A stretch of DNA of 64,000 nt from an uncultured Draconibacterium sp. GTDB taxonomy: Bacteria; Bacteroidota; Bacteroidia; Bacteroidales; Prolixibacteraceae. Made by a program: the position numbers and the translations under genes. Shown here piece by piece: positions 26,274 to 34,138 of the stretch (its first letter is position 1; each line of letters starts with the position of its first letter). The stretch lies in the NCBI RefSeq assembly GCF_963677565.1, contig NZ_OY781981.1:4084001-4148000 (forward strand), in the 5' to 3' direction. The notes beneath the pieces are model-generated. The model saw only the letters and a list, made by a program, of their open reading frames with translations, did no database searches and was not told the DNA's origin.

Positions 26274-27779
26274 ATGAATAAAATCAAAAAGATTCTAATC
26301 GCAAACCGGGGCGAAATTGCCATTCGGGTTATGCGAACTTGCCGGGAACTTGATATTGAAACAGTTGCCATTTACTCTGAAGCCGACAGAACATCGTTAC
26401 ATGTACGATATGCGCATGAAGCCTATTATGTTGGCAAAGCTCCATCGAGCGAGAGTTACCTTAACGTTGATAAGATTATAGAAATTGCTAAGGCAAGTGG
26501 CGCCGATGCCATCCATCCGGGTTACGGATTCTTATCGGAGAATGCCGATTTTGCAAGACGATGTACCGATGAAGGAATCATTTTTATTGGTCCTTCTCCT
26601 GAAGTGATTATCCAAATGGGCGATAAAATTCAGGCGCGTGATGCAATGACAGCGGCAGGAATTCCGGTTGTTCCGGGAACCGACGGCGAGATAAAATCGG
26701 AAGAAGAAGCCTTGGAAGTAATTAAAAGCATTGGCCTTCCGGTAATGATAAAAGCATCGGCCGGTGGTGGCGGAAAAGGAATGCGCTTAGTTAAAAATGA
26801 GTCGGAAGTTGTATCTGCAGTTCGTGCAGCACGTTCTGAAGCCAAATCCGCTTTCGGTGACGATGCCGTTTATATTGAGAAATACATTACTTCGCCGCAT
26901 CACATCGAGTTTCAGATTTTGGCCGACCAGCATGGAAATACCGTTCACCTTTTCGAGCGTGAATGTTCGGTTCAGCGCCGTCACCAAAAAATGATTGAAG
27001 AAACACCTTCGCCCTTAATGACGCAGGAACTGCGCGATGAAATGGGGCGATCGGCTGTTGAAGCAGCAAAAGCTGTAAATTATGTAGGTGCAGGAACAAT
27101 CGAATTTTTGGTTGACAATGACCTGAATTACTATTTCCTTGAAATGAATACGCGATTACAGGTGGAACACCCGATTACAGAACGTGTAACAGGCATCGAC
27201 CTTGTAAAACAACAAATTTATGTGGCCGAAGGTCGCGAACTCGAGTTTGGGCAAAACGACCTAAAACAAAAAGGTCATGCTATTGAGTGCAGGGTTTATG
27301 CTGAGGATCCGGATAACAATTTTATGCCGAGTGCTGGTAAAGTTTATAAAATATCGGCACCGCTTGGATTAGGCGTGCGTACCGATGGTTATGTGTACGA
27401 AGGTTATGAAATTCCGATCTATTATGATCCAATGATCTCGAAACTGATCGTTTGGGGAAAAACCAGGGATGAAGCCATTGCCAGAATGCGCAGGGCGCTT
27501 TATGAATACAAAATTACCGGTGTAAAAACTTCAATAAAAATGTTGGAGCGTGTAATGAACAATGAAAACTTCATTGCCGGAAATTACGACACACATTTTA
27601 TCGAAAAGAACCAAGAGCAATTGCTTTCTAAAAGTTCAAAAGACAATCCCGAAGATATGGTTATTATAGCTGCATTTATTGATTACCTCGACAAGTTAGG
27701 TAACGTTTCGGCAGCAACAAAAGAGTTTACTCCGGCACAAAGTCGCTGGAAAAAAATCTCGTATGTAAATCATTTTTAA
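26274..27779 (+). CDS. accC: Acetyl/propionyl-CoA carboxylase biotin carboxylase subunit
   Basis: 501 aa ATP-grasp enzyme that carboxylates biotin with bicarbonate. N-terminal domain KKILIANRGEIAIRVMRTCR (about 5-24), ATP-binding GGGGKGMRLV (about 164-173), EKYITSPHHIEFQILADQHG, carboxylation site MNTRLQVEHPITERVTGIDL (about 292-311). First of three genes with a separate biotin carrier protein and a carboxyltransferase, the arrangement of Bacteroidota propionyl-CoA (or general acyl-CoA) carboxylase. The C-terminus carries about 45 residues beyond the usual AccC end. Whether acetyl- or propionyl-CoA is used cannot be told; propionyl-CoA is more likely in this gene set. Confidence 0.93.
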   Translation: MNKIKKILIANRGEIAIRVMRTCRELDIETVAIYSEADRTSLHVRYAHEAYYVGKAPSSESYLNVDKIIEIAKASGADAIHPGYGFLSENADFARRCTDEGIIFIGPSPEVIIQMGDKIQARDAMTAAGIPVVPGTDGEIKSEEEALEVIKSIGLPVMIKASAGGGGKGMRLVKNESEVVSAVRAARSEAKSAFGDDAVYIEKYITSPHHIEFQILADQHGNTVHLFERECSVQRRHQKMIEETPSPLMTQELRDEMGRSAVEAAKAVNYVGAGTIEFLVDNDLNYYFLEMNTRLQVEHPITERVTGIDLVKQQIYVAEGRELEFGQNDLKQKGHAIECRVYAEDPDNNFMPSAGKVYKISAPLGLGVRTDGYVYEGYEIPIYYDPMISKLIVWGKTRDEAIARMRRALYEYKITGVKTSIKMLERVMNNENFIAGNYDTHFIEKNQEQLLSKSSKDNPEDMVIIAAFIDYLDKLGNVSAATKEFTPAQSRWKKISYVNHF

Positions 27780-27788
27780 ACAAAAATT

Positions 27789-28298
27789 ATGGCTGTTGAA
27801 ATTAAAATTGGCGATAGAGTAGCATGGGTCAACTTGTTAAAACAAGATGGTAATATTCTTGAAATTGAAGTGGACGGAAAAGTTTACAATGTCGACCTTA
27901 TGCATACTGCCGACGGAACATTTTCAATTCTTCAAGGAGGTCACTCGTACAATATTGAATTGGTTCCCGACACCACTCCTAAAAAATACACGGCATATAC
28001 CTTATACGATAATTTTGATGTGGAAGTAGTTGATGCCGAAGCGCGTTACCTGCAAAACAGAAATGCGAACGGCAACGGACAAGGTGATAATAAAATCTCG
28101 TCGCCTATGCCAGGCAAAGTTGTTAAAGTTTTAGTAGAAGAAGGTGATGTAGTAAAAGAGGGAGATACTGTAATCATTATTTCTGCCATGAAAATGGAGA
28201 GTGAGTACAAAGCCCCAAAAGACGGAACAGTAAAAAAAGTAAATGTAACAAACCAGGATACCATTGATAGCAACCAGGTATTGATTGAACTTGACTAA
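27789..28298 (+). CDS. Biotin carboxyl carrier subunit of acyl-CoA carboxylase
   Basis: 169 aa. The C-terminal biotinyl domain (about 102-169) carries the biotinylation site SAMKMESE, Lys135. The N-terminal 90 residues form a beta-rich domain likely to dock on the carboxylase or carboxyltransferase; a Gly/Asn-rich linker (RNANGNGQGDN, about 91-101) joins the two. Ten bp after the biotin carboxylase gene and 10 bp before the carboxyltransferase. It carries CO2 from the biotin carboxylase to the carboxyltransferase. Confidence 0.93.
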   Translation: MAVEIKIGDRVAWVNLLKQDGNILEIEVDGKVYNVDLMHTADGTFSILQGGHSYNIELVPDTTPKKYTAYTLYDNFDVEVVDAEARYLQNRNANGNGQGDNKISSPMPGKVVKVLVEEGDVVKEGDTVIIISAMKMESEYKAPKDGTVKKVNVTNQDTIDSNQVLIELD

Positions 28299-28308
28299 AA
28301 GAAAACAC

Positions 28309-29844
28309 ATGGATTTAAAAGCAAAATACGAACAGCTTGAAGAACTAAACGCGCAAGCTGAGTTAGGTGGAGGTAAAGAAAGAATCGACAAACAACATGC
28401 TGCAGGCAAAAAAACTGCCCGCGAGCGTATTCTTCAATTACTCGATCCCGGAACATTTACCGAAATCGACAAATTAATGACTCACCGTAATTACGATTTT
28501 GGCATGGAAGCCAATAAAGTTTTAGGTGACGGTTTAATTTCAGGATATGGAAAAGTAAATGGAAGACTGGTGTATGTTTTTGCACAGGATTTTACCGTAT
28601 TTGGCGGCTCATTGAGTCGCGCAAATGCTGATAAAATTGTAAAAATTCAGGAATTGGCCCTAAAAATGGGCGCTCCTGTTGTTGGTTTAAACGACTCGGG
28701 CGGCGCCCGTATACAGGAAGGTGTTGAAAGTTTGGCCGGTTATGCCGACATTTTCTACAACAACGTTATTTCATCGGGAGTAATTCCTCAAATATCAGCT
28801 ATCCTCGGGCCTTGTGCCGGCGGAGCAGTTTACTCTCCTGCCCTCACCGATTTTATTTTTATGGTGAACGAGAAAAGTCACATGTTTGTAACAGGTCCTG
28901 AGGTGATAAAAACCGTTACGCACGAAGACGTTTCGAAAGAAGAATTAGGAGGAGCACTTACGCATAGCTCAAAAAGTGGTGTAGCTCATTTTACAGGAAA
29001 CGATGAAGAACAAACCATTATGATGGTTCGTGAACTGCTGAGTTTTATCCCATCAAATAACCTTGAAGATCCTCCGGTAAAAACTACAATCGATCCGTCG
29101 GACAGGATTATTGAGGAATTGCAAGACATTGTTCCGGCCGATCCCAACAAACCTTACGACATGCACGACATTATCCAGAATGTTATCGACAATAAGCATT
29201 TTCTGGAAGTACAACCACAATATGCTCAAAACATGATAGTTGGATTTGCACGTTTTGCAGGTAAACCGGTGGGCGTTGTTGCCAACCAACCGGCACATTT
29301 GGCTGGTGTACTTGATATCAACTCATCAGTTAAAGCAGCCCGTTTTGTTCGTTTCTGCGATGCTTTTAATTTACCGCTGGTAACCTTTGTTGACGTACCG
29401 GGATTCTTACCCGGAACCGGTCAGGAATTTGGAGGTATTATAAAACATGGCGCCAAACTGCTTTATGCATTTGCAGAAGCTACGGTTCCTAAAATTACGG
29501 TTATTACACGTAAAGCTTATGGTGGTGCCTACGATGTAATGTCGAGCAAGCACATTGGAGCCGATGTAAACCTGGCCTATCCAACCGCTGAAATTGCAGT
29601 TATGGGACCTGAAGGAGCAATAAACATTATTCATCGCGAGAAAATGACTGATGACGAAAAAGCTGCCAAAGTACAGGATTACCGCGATAAATTTGCAAAT
29701 CCATATAAAGCTGCATCCTTAGGTTACATCGATGAGATCATCAATCCCCGCGATACCCGTAAAAAAGTAATCGATGCACTTGATATGACTCATAACAAGC
29801 GAAAGTCTAATCCACCTAAAAAACATGGAAATATTCCGTTATAG
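28309..29844 (+). CDS. pccB: Acyl-CoA carboxylase carboxyltransferase (propionyl-CoA carboxylase beta) subunit
   Basis: 511 aa from ATG 28309; an in-frame TTG 24 bp upstream overlaps the carrier gene and is less likely. Crotonase-fold carboxyltransferase with both CT halves: KMGAPVVGLNDSGGARIQEG (about 119-138), GPCAGGAVYSPALTDFIFMV (oxyanion region), and VDVPGFLPGTGQEFGGIIKHG with YGGAYDVMSSKHI in the C-half. The length and motifs fit propionyl-CoA/methylmalonyl-type carboxyltransferases, which feed succinate and propionate interconversion. Ends the operon; a region of repeated heptamers with a terminator follows. Confidence 0.92.
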   Translation: MDLKAKYEQLEELNAQAELGGGKERIDKQHAAGKKTARERILQLLDPGTFTEIDKLMTHRNYDFGMEANKVLGDGLISGYGKVNGRLVYVFAQDFTVFGGSLSRANADKIVKIQELALKMGAPVVGLNDSGGARIQEGVESLAGYADIFYNNVISSGVIPQISAILGPCAGGAVYSPALTDFIFMVNEKSHMFVTGPEVIKTVTHEDVSKEELGGALTHSSKSGVAHFTGNDEEQTIMMVRELLSFIPSNNLEDPPVKTTIDPSDRIIEELQDIVPADPNKPYDMHDIIQNVIDNKHFLEVQPQYAQNMIVGFARFAGKPVGVVANQPAHLAGVLDINSSVKAARFVRFCDAFNLPLVTFVDVPGFLPGTGQEFGGIIKHGAKLLYAFAEATVPKITVITRKAYGGAYDVMSSKHIGADVNLAYPTAEIAVMGPEGAINIIHREKMTDDEKAAKVQDYRDKFANPYKAASLGYIDEIINPRDTRKKVIDALDMTHNKRKSNPPKKHGNIPL

Positions 29845-29846
29845 TG

Positions 29847-29978
29847 TAAGATTGAAATTCAGATTGAATTAGATTGAGCCAAATCTGGATAGACAAAATA
29901 CAAAAGAATTAAAAGAGATTGATTTAAGGTAAATTATTACTTTTTAGTCAATCTCTTTTTCAATCTATATCAATCTTA
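29847..29978. repeat. Cluster of AGATTGA / TCAATCT heptamers with terminator hairpin
   Basis: AGATTGA occurs at 29849, 29861, 29871 and 29916; its complement TCAATCT at 29948, 29960 and 29970. The innermost pair forms AAAAGAGATTGA (29911-29922) and TCAATCTCTTTT (29948-29959), a terminator-like stem with a U-tract for the carboxylase operon; the outer TAAGATTGA (29847) and TCAATCTTA (29970) can pair too. The rest of the gap up to 30153 holds the rpsF promoter. Confidence 0.7.
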
Positions 29979-30076
29979 AAATCATTCAGTTTCTACAAAA
30001 AACGCATACATTCGAGCCCGGAAAATTTCCCTATGTGTTAACGAAGTCAATTTTCACGCGAAAAACCTCGAAACTG

Positions 30077-30107
30077 TTTGATAAATAACAATTTATTTCT
30101 ATTTTTG
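30077..30107 (+). promoter_or_regulatory. Promoter of the rpsF-rpsR-rplI operon
   Basis: TTTG at 30077-30080 and TATTTTTG at 30100-30107, separated by 19 bases: an exact Bacteroidota -33/-7 pair (TTTG, TAnnTTTG). Predicted start near 30114, leaving about 40 nt of AT-rich leader before rpsF. Confidence 0.75.
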
Positions 30108-30153
30108 CGCGTCCAAAATTTTGGATATTTATATTTAATAATTTAAAAATTAG

Positions 30154-30516
30154 ATGATTATGTTGAATCAGTACGAAACCGTTTTCATTTGTACTCCCGT
30201 TTTATCTGAGCCACAGGTAAAGGAAGCGGTAACAAAATTCAAGGATCTCATCACCGAAAATGGAGGTGAAATGATCCATGAAGAAGATTGGGGAATGAAA
30301 AAACTGGCTTACCCAATTCAAAAGAAATCTACTGGCTTTTATCACTTATTTGAGTTCAAAGCCGATCCTGCATTCATTACAAAAATGGAGACAGATTTCC
30401 GTCGCGACGAGCGCGTTATCCGCTTCATGACTGTAAAACTCGACAAGTATGCTGTTGCATACAGCGAGAAGAGGAGAAAACTTCAGAAAGCAAAATCAGA
30501 AAAAAAGGAGGATTAA
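30154..30516 (+). CDS. rpsF: 30S ribosomal protein bS6
   Basis: 120 aa (118 if the second ATG at 30160, MLNQYETVF, is used). The sequence NQYETVFICTPVLSE, WGMKKLAYPIQKKSTGFYHL and DERVIRFMTVKLDKYA are the bS6 signature. Binds 16S rRNA with bS18, encoded 4 bp downstream. No Shine-Dalgarno site ahead, in contrast to the next two genes. The C-terminus is Lys-rich, as usual in Bacteroidota. Confidence 0.97.
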   Translation: MIMLNQYETVFICTPVLSEPQVKEAVTKFKDLITENGGEMIHEEDWGMKKLAYPIQKKSTGFYHLFEFKADPAFITKMETDFRRDERVIRFMTVKLDKYAVAYSEKRRKLQKAKSEKKED

Positions 30517-30519
30517 AAA

Positions 30520-30786
30520 ATGGCACAAGGAAGTGAAATCAGATACCTGACTCCACCGTCAGTAGAGATCAAAAAGAAAAAATATTGCCGTTTCAAGAAA
30601 AACGGAATCAAATATGTTGATTACAAAGACCCTGAGTTTTTGAAAAAATTCCTGAACGAGCAAGGTAAAATTTTACCTCGCCGAATCACCGGAACTTCGT
30701 TAAAGTATCAGCGCAAAGTTGGCCAGGCCGTTAAGCGTGCTCGCCAGGTTGCATTGTTACCATTTGTAACCGACATGATGAAATAA
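30520..30786 (+). CDS. rpsR: 30S ribosomal protein bS18
   Basis: 88 aa. KKKYCRFKKNGIKYVDYKD, LPRRITGTSLKYQRKVGQAV and KRARQVALLPF are family hallmarks; partner of bS6 on the platform of the small subunit. A clear Shine-Dalgarno AGGAGG at 30506-30511, inside the end of rpsF, lies eight bases before the ATG, unusual for this phylum. Confidence 0.97.
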   Translation: MAQGSEIRYLTPPSVEIKKKKYCRFKKNGIKYVDYKDPEFLKKFLNEQGKILPRRITGTSLKYQRKVGQAVKRARQVALLPFVTDMMK

Positions 30787-30800
30787 GAGGAGGACTTGAA

Positions 30801-31247
30801 ATGGAAATTATATTATTACAAGACGTAGAGCGTTTAGGAAGCAAAGACGATATTGTTGAAGTAAAAGGTGGTTACGCACGTAACTTTCTGATTCCAACAC
30901 AAAAAGCAGTTGTTGCTACCGAGTCGGCCAAAAAAGTTTTGGCTGAGAACATTAAACAACGTGCTCATAAAGAAGCTAAACTAAAAGAAGAAGCTTCGAA
31001 AATTGCTGAGCAAATTGTTGCCAAGAAAATTTCTATTGGTGCTAAAACAAGTACTTCAGGCAAAATCTTCGGATCGGTTAACACCATCCAGTTGGCTGAA
31101 GCGATCAACAAAAAAGGATTTGAGATCGACCGCAAACAGATTTCTATTCCTGAAGACAGCATCAAAGAAGTTGGTACTCATACAGCTAAAATCAAACTAC
31201 ACAAAGAAGTTGTGGTTGAGATTGAATTTGAAGTTGTTGCGGAATAA
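30801..31247 (+). CDS. rplI: 50S ribosomal protein bL9
   Basis: 148 aa. N-terminal domain MEIILLQDVERLGSKDDIV with VKGGYARNFLIPTQKAV (about 23-39), long connecting helix (about 41-75) and C-terminal domain (GKIFGSVNTIQLAEAINKKG). Shine-Dalgarno GGAGG (30789-30793) seven bases before the ATG. Third gene of the usual S6-S18-L9 operon; a strong terminator follows. Confidence 0.97.
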   Translation: MEIILLQDVERLGSKDDIVEVKGGYARNFLIPTQKAVVATESAKKVLAENIKQRAHKEAKLKEEASKIAEQIVAKKISIGAKTSTSGKIFGSVNTIQLAEAINKKGFEIDRKQISIPEDSIKEVGTHTAKIKLHKEVVVEIEFEVVAE

Positions 31248-31280
31248 GCATATTTTTGCATACACAATACTAAAAACGAG

Positions 31281-31308
31281 AAAAGGGTTTCCAAATGGAA
31301 ACCCTTTT
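31281..31308. terminator. Bidirectional terminator between rplI and the RRM gene
   Basis: AAAAGGGTTTCC, loop AAAT, GGAAACCCTTTT: perfect 12-bp stem with A- and T-tails between convergent genes. Confidence 0.92.
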
Positions 31309-31336
31309 TATTTTGTAGAAAATATTTTCAAATTTT

Positions 31337-31651
31337 CTAGTAACGGTCACGACGTCCGTAACCACCACCGCCACCACGGTTGTAACCACCACCGCCGCGG
31401 TTGTTGTTTTCACGTGGTTTTGATTCGTTAACTTTGATGTTACGTCCTGCAACTTCAGCGTTGTTCAATTCTTCGATTGCTTTGTTAGCTTCCGAATCAT
31501 CTTCCATTTCAACGAAACCAAATCCTTTGCTTCTTCCGGTAAATTTATCCATGATAATTTTAGCTGAAGCAACTTCGCCATACTCTTCAAAAATTTCTCT
31601 CAAATCTTCTTCGCCCATGTTAAAAGGCAAATTTCCAATGTAAATGTTCAT
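31337..31651 (-). CDS. RRM-domain RNA-binding protein with Gly/Arg-rich tail
   Basis: 104 aa. One RNA recognition motif: RNP2 IYIGNL (3-8) and RNP1 KGFGFVEM (about 42-49), followed by a disordered tail rich in Gly, Arg and Asn (NRGGGGYNRGGGGGYGRRDRY). Resembles cold-inducible RNA-binding proteins of cyanobacteria and Bacteroidota that act as RNA chaperones. The predicted promoter lies about 220 nt upstream, so the mRNA has a long leader, as for many cold-shock genes. Monocistronic. Confidence 0.93.
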   Translation of the reverse strand: MNIYIGNLPFNMGEEDLREIFEEYGEVASAKIIMDKFTGRSKGFGFVEMEDDSEANKAIEELNNAEVAGRNIKVNESKPRENNNRGGGGYNRGGGGGYGRRDRY

Positions 31652-31874
31652 TTTATACTATTATTTAAAGTTAATATATCCTCTTACTGACCACCAGAAG
31701 GAACCTATCAACATGAATTTCATTCAGGAGTTACTTGAATACAGTATAAAAGAAGCTTAAATAACGATTGAAATAACGCGAGAAAAACACTAGAAAGATA
31801 ATCTGTCCGGTTTCAAATATCAATAAAAAAAGACCAAAATGCTAATTGTCAGAGTTTTCCAATAATTAACGGCT

Positions 31875-31904
31875 CAAAGGTAATCCTTTATTCGAACTAA
31901 CAAA
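31875..31904 (-). promoter_or_regulatory. Promoter of the RRM protein gene
   Basis: On the minus strand TTTG (31904-31901), 18 bases, TACCTTTG (31882-31875): a near-perfect Bacteroidota promoter. Start near 31868, giving a 5' leader of about 215 nt to the ATG at 31651. It sits 31 bp beyond the tcdA stop codon. Confidence 0.7.
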
Positions 31905-31934
31905 CTAAAATTAACATATTTCTTTAACATACAA

Positions 31935-32648
31935 TTACTCTGCTGTCAAATCACGGATAACAACACTGGCAATAAAACATCCAAATAAAGGAGGCATGTA
32001 CGAAATGGTGCCAACTGTCGATTTCTTGTTCTGTCCTTCTTCTAAACGCACTGCTGTTTCATCAATTTCCTCGGAAGAAAAAACAACTTTTACGCCCTTT
32101 TTAACTCCAAGACGCCCCAATCGTTTACGCATCATTTTTGCCAACTTACAATTGTACGACTTTTTTATATCACAAATTTCAATTTTTGAAGGATCCACTT
32201 TTCCCCCGGCTCCCATTGAGCTAATTACCTTTAATCCCATTTGCACAGCTTGATACACCAGGAATACTTTAGGAGATAGTGTGTCGATTGCATCTACTAC
32301 ATAATCGAATGGTTGACTTTCAAGAAGCTCATTTGTTCTTTCATCGCGGATAAATTCGTTTACGATAGTTAGCTCCAGGTCAGGATTTATATCGTAAAAA
32401 CGTTTAGCCATAATTTCGGCTTTTGGCAATCCTTTTGTGCTAACTAATGCAGGAAGCTGGCGGTTACGGTTACTTTCTTCCACAACATCGCCATCAACTA
32501 TGGTCATTTTTCCGATACCGGCACGACACAACTGCTCTGCTGCATATGCTCCTACTCCACCTAAACCAACCACCAACACATTGGCACTTTTAAGTTTGGC
32601 CAGTTTTTCTTCTCCCAACAACAACTCTGTACGTTCCAACCAGTGCAT
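31935..32648 (-). CDS. tcdA: tRNA threonylcarbamoyladenosine dehydratase
   Basis: 237 aa E1-like ThiF-fold enzyme that cyclises t6A37 in tRNA with ATP. N-terminus RTELLLGEEKLAKL, nucleotide motif VLVVGLGGVGAYAAEQLCRA (about 24-43), VDGDVVEESNRNRQ (about 52-65) with the Arg/Asn/Gln residues that contact ATP, VVDAIDT, and GTISYMPPLFGCF at the C-terminus, typical of TcdA/CsdL. In E. coli it works with the CsdA-CsdE system; no such genes are nearby. Confidence 0.93.
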   Translation of the reverse strand: MHWLERTELLLGEEKLAKLKSANVLVVGLGGVGAYAAEQLCRAGIGKMTIVDGDVVEESNRNRQLPALVSTKGLPKAEIMAKRFYDINPDLELTIVNEFIRDERTNELLESQPFDYVVDAIDTLSPKVFLVYQAVQMGLKVISSMGAGGKVDPSKIEICDIKKSYNCKLAKMMRKRLGRLGVKKGVKVVFSSEEIDETAVRLEEGQNKKSTVGTISYMPPLFGCFIASVVIRDLTAE

Positions 32649-32695
32649 ACTGTTTAAATGCTATAATTTTACGGGGCAAAGAAAAGAAATTGTGG

Positions 32696-33385
32696 CTACA
32701 TTCTTCCAGGCATCAGTGATTTTTCTATCTGATTAAAATTGTTCCAAACGGCCTCCCGAAGTTTCTCTAAAGGAATATCCTTCAAGATGGCAGCCTGTTT
32801 GTAAACACTCTCAACGCCTAATTCTACTTCATCAGTTTCTAAAAAGATTTTATTCAGAGGCAGGTATTTAAATGACTCTATAGCTTTTGCATTTTCGCGA
32901 AAAAGAATTTTACCGAACGAAAAGAGAAATCCTTTATCTACCAATTGCTTTGTTTGTTCAATACTGCCACTGTATCCATGTAAAATCCAGGGCATGACAG
33001 GATTCATTTTATTTCGAAGCGCTACCACTTCATTTATTGCTTTTACACAATGTATGATTAGCGGGTATTGATATTCTTCTGCAATAACGGCCTGTGCTTC
33101 AAAAACCCGCAGCTGTTCAATAAAATCGCCACCGTTTATTTTATCCAGACCGGCCTCGCCAACAAAAATTACATGGTCGAATTCAAGTGCCTCCTCAACC
33201 ATTTGCAACGCTTCATTATTTTCCTGTTTACTGCCAATGTGCCACGGATGAAGACCTACCGAATAAAAATTACGTCCATTGAAAGCAGCAAAGCCATCTC
33301 CCGGAAATATATTTTGAACTGTAATTGTATCGCTTTCCTGATGAAACGGATGAGTGTGAATGTCGATATAGGGAAATGAATTCAT
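32696..33385 (-). CDS. TatD family hydrolase
   Basis: 229 aa metal-dependent amidohydrolase-fold protein, shorter than E. coli TatD (about 260). Metal-binding motif DIHTHPF (8-14), Glu in VGEAGLDK (about 74-81), His in PLIIHCVKA (about 106-114), LHGYSGS (about 133-139) and Asp in FLETDE (about 180-185) are all present. Homologues are 3'-5' DNA/RNA exonucleases or deacylases. Lies between elbB-like and tcdA genes on the same strand; 47 bp before tcdA. Confidence 0.88.
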   Translation of the reverse strand: MNSFPYIDIHTHPFHQESDTITVQNIFPGDGFAAFNGRNFYSVGLHPWHIGSKQENNEALQMVEEALEFDHVIFVGEAGLDKINGGDFIEQLRVFEAQAVIAEEYQYPLIIHCVKAINEVVALRNKMNPVMPWILHGYSGSIEQTKQLVDKGFLFSFGKILFRENAKAIESFKYLPLNKIFLETDEVELGVESVYKQAAILKDIPLEKLREAVWNNFNQIEKSLMPGRM

Positions 33386-33405
33386 AAAATAATATTGCTG
33401 ACAAA

Positions 33406-34053
33406 TTAGGCTAACTCGAGAATTTTAGCCATTACATTTGTTGCTCCTTCGGCAATTTGTGAAATATTAGCGTCGAGCATATAACAGGGTGTTGTTATTA
33501 CTTTATACTTCTCGTCCACTACAATTTCGCCGTGGTTTGTAATTACATGTGTGGCTCCCATAGATTCAATGGCCTCAGCAGTTCCTTTATCCTGACCGAT
33601 TGTAACTTTTACATCACCGAGTACTTTTGCCAATATTGCCGGTGAAATACATAAGGAACCTACCGGTTTTTTAGCTGCAACTGTTTCTTTTATTGCTTTC
33701 TCAACGTCGGCATTTACCTTACAATCAGGACCATCGAACGCGAAAGTACAAAGATTCTTTGCGGCACCAAATCCCCCCGGAAAAACGATAGCATCATAAT
33801 CGGCAGCTTTATATTCCGACAATGCTTTTATATTACCTCGGGCAATTCGTGCAGCTTCAATCATTACATTACGCTTCTCCGGCATCTCTTCACCTGTTAT
33901 ATGATTTACTACATGTGCCTGTTCAACATCAGGAGCAAAACACTGATAGGCTGCTCCTTGCTGAGCAATTGCTAATAACGTTAATGTTGCTTCATGAATT
34001 TCGGCTCCGTCATAAACGCCGTTTCCGGCCAATACTACTGCTATATTTTTCAT
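33406..34053 (-). CDS. elbB: ElbB-type DJ-1/PfpI family glyoxalase
   Basis: 215 aa. VLAGNGVYDGAEIHEA (about 7-22), VFPGGFGAAKNLCTFA (about 89-104), LCISPA with the nucleophilic-elbow Cys (about 135-140), and a full-length ElbB pattern (EAIESMGATHV, TTPCYMLDANISQI). ElbB (SCRP-27A) has weak glyoxalase activity and has been linked to isoprenoid synthesis; its true role is unclear. Starts with ATG 34053; ends 21 bp before the TatD start, probably one transcript. Confidence 0.93.
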   Translation of the reverse strand: MKNIAVVLAGNGVYDGAEIHEATLTLLAIAQQGAAYQCFAPDVEQAHVVNHITGEEMPEKRNVMIEAARIARGNIKALSEYKAADYDAIVFPGGFGAAKNLCTFAFDGPDCKVNADVEKAIKETVAAKKPVGSLCISPAILAKVLGDVKVTIGQDKGTAEAIESMGATHVITNHGEIVVDEKYKVITTPCYMLDANISQIAEGATNVMAKILELA

Positions 34054-34138
34054 TATTACTGAGTTTATCTATTCCTAATTCAAAGTTACGAGATAAAAAT
34101 AGAAATAGAAAAAGGAGCCAGCCCGATTAGCTTTATTC

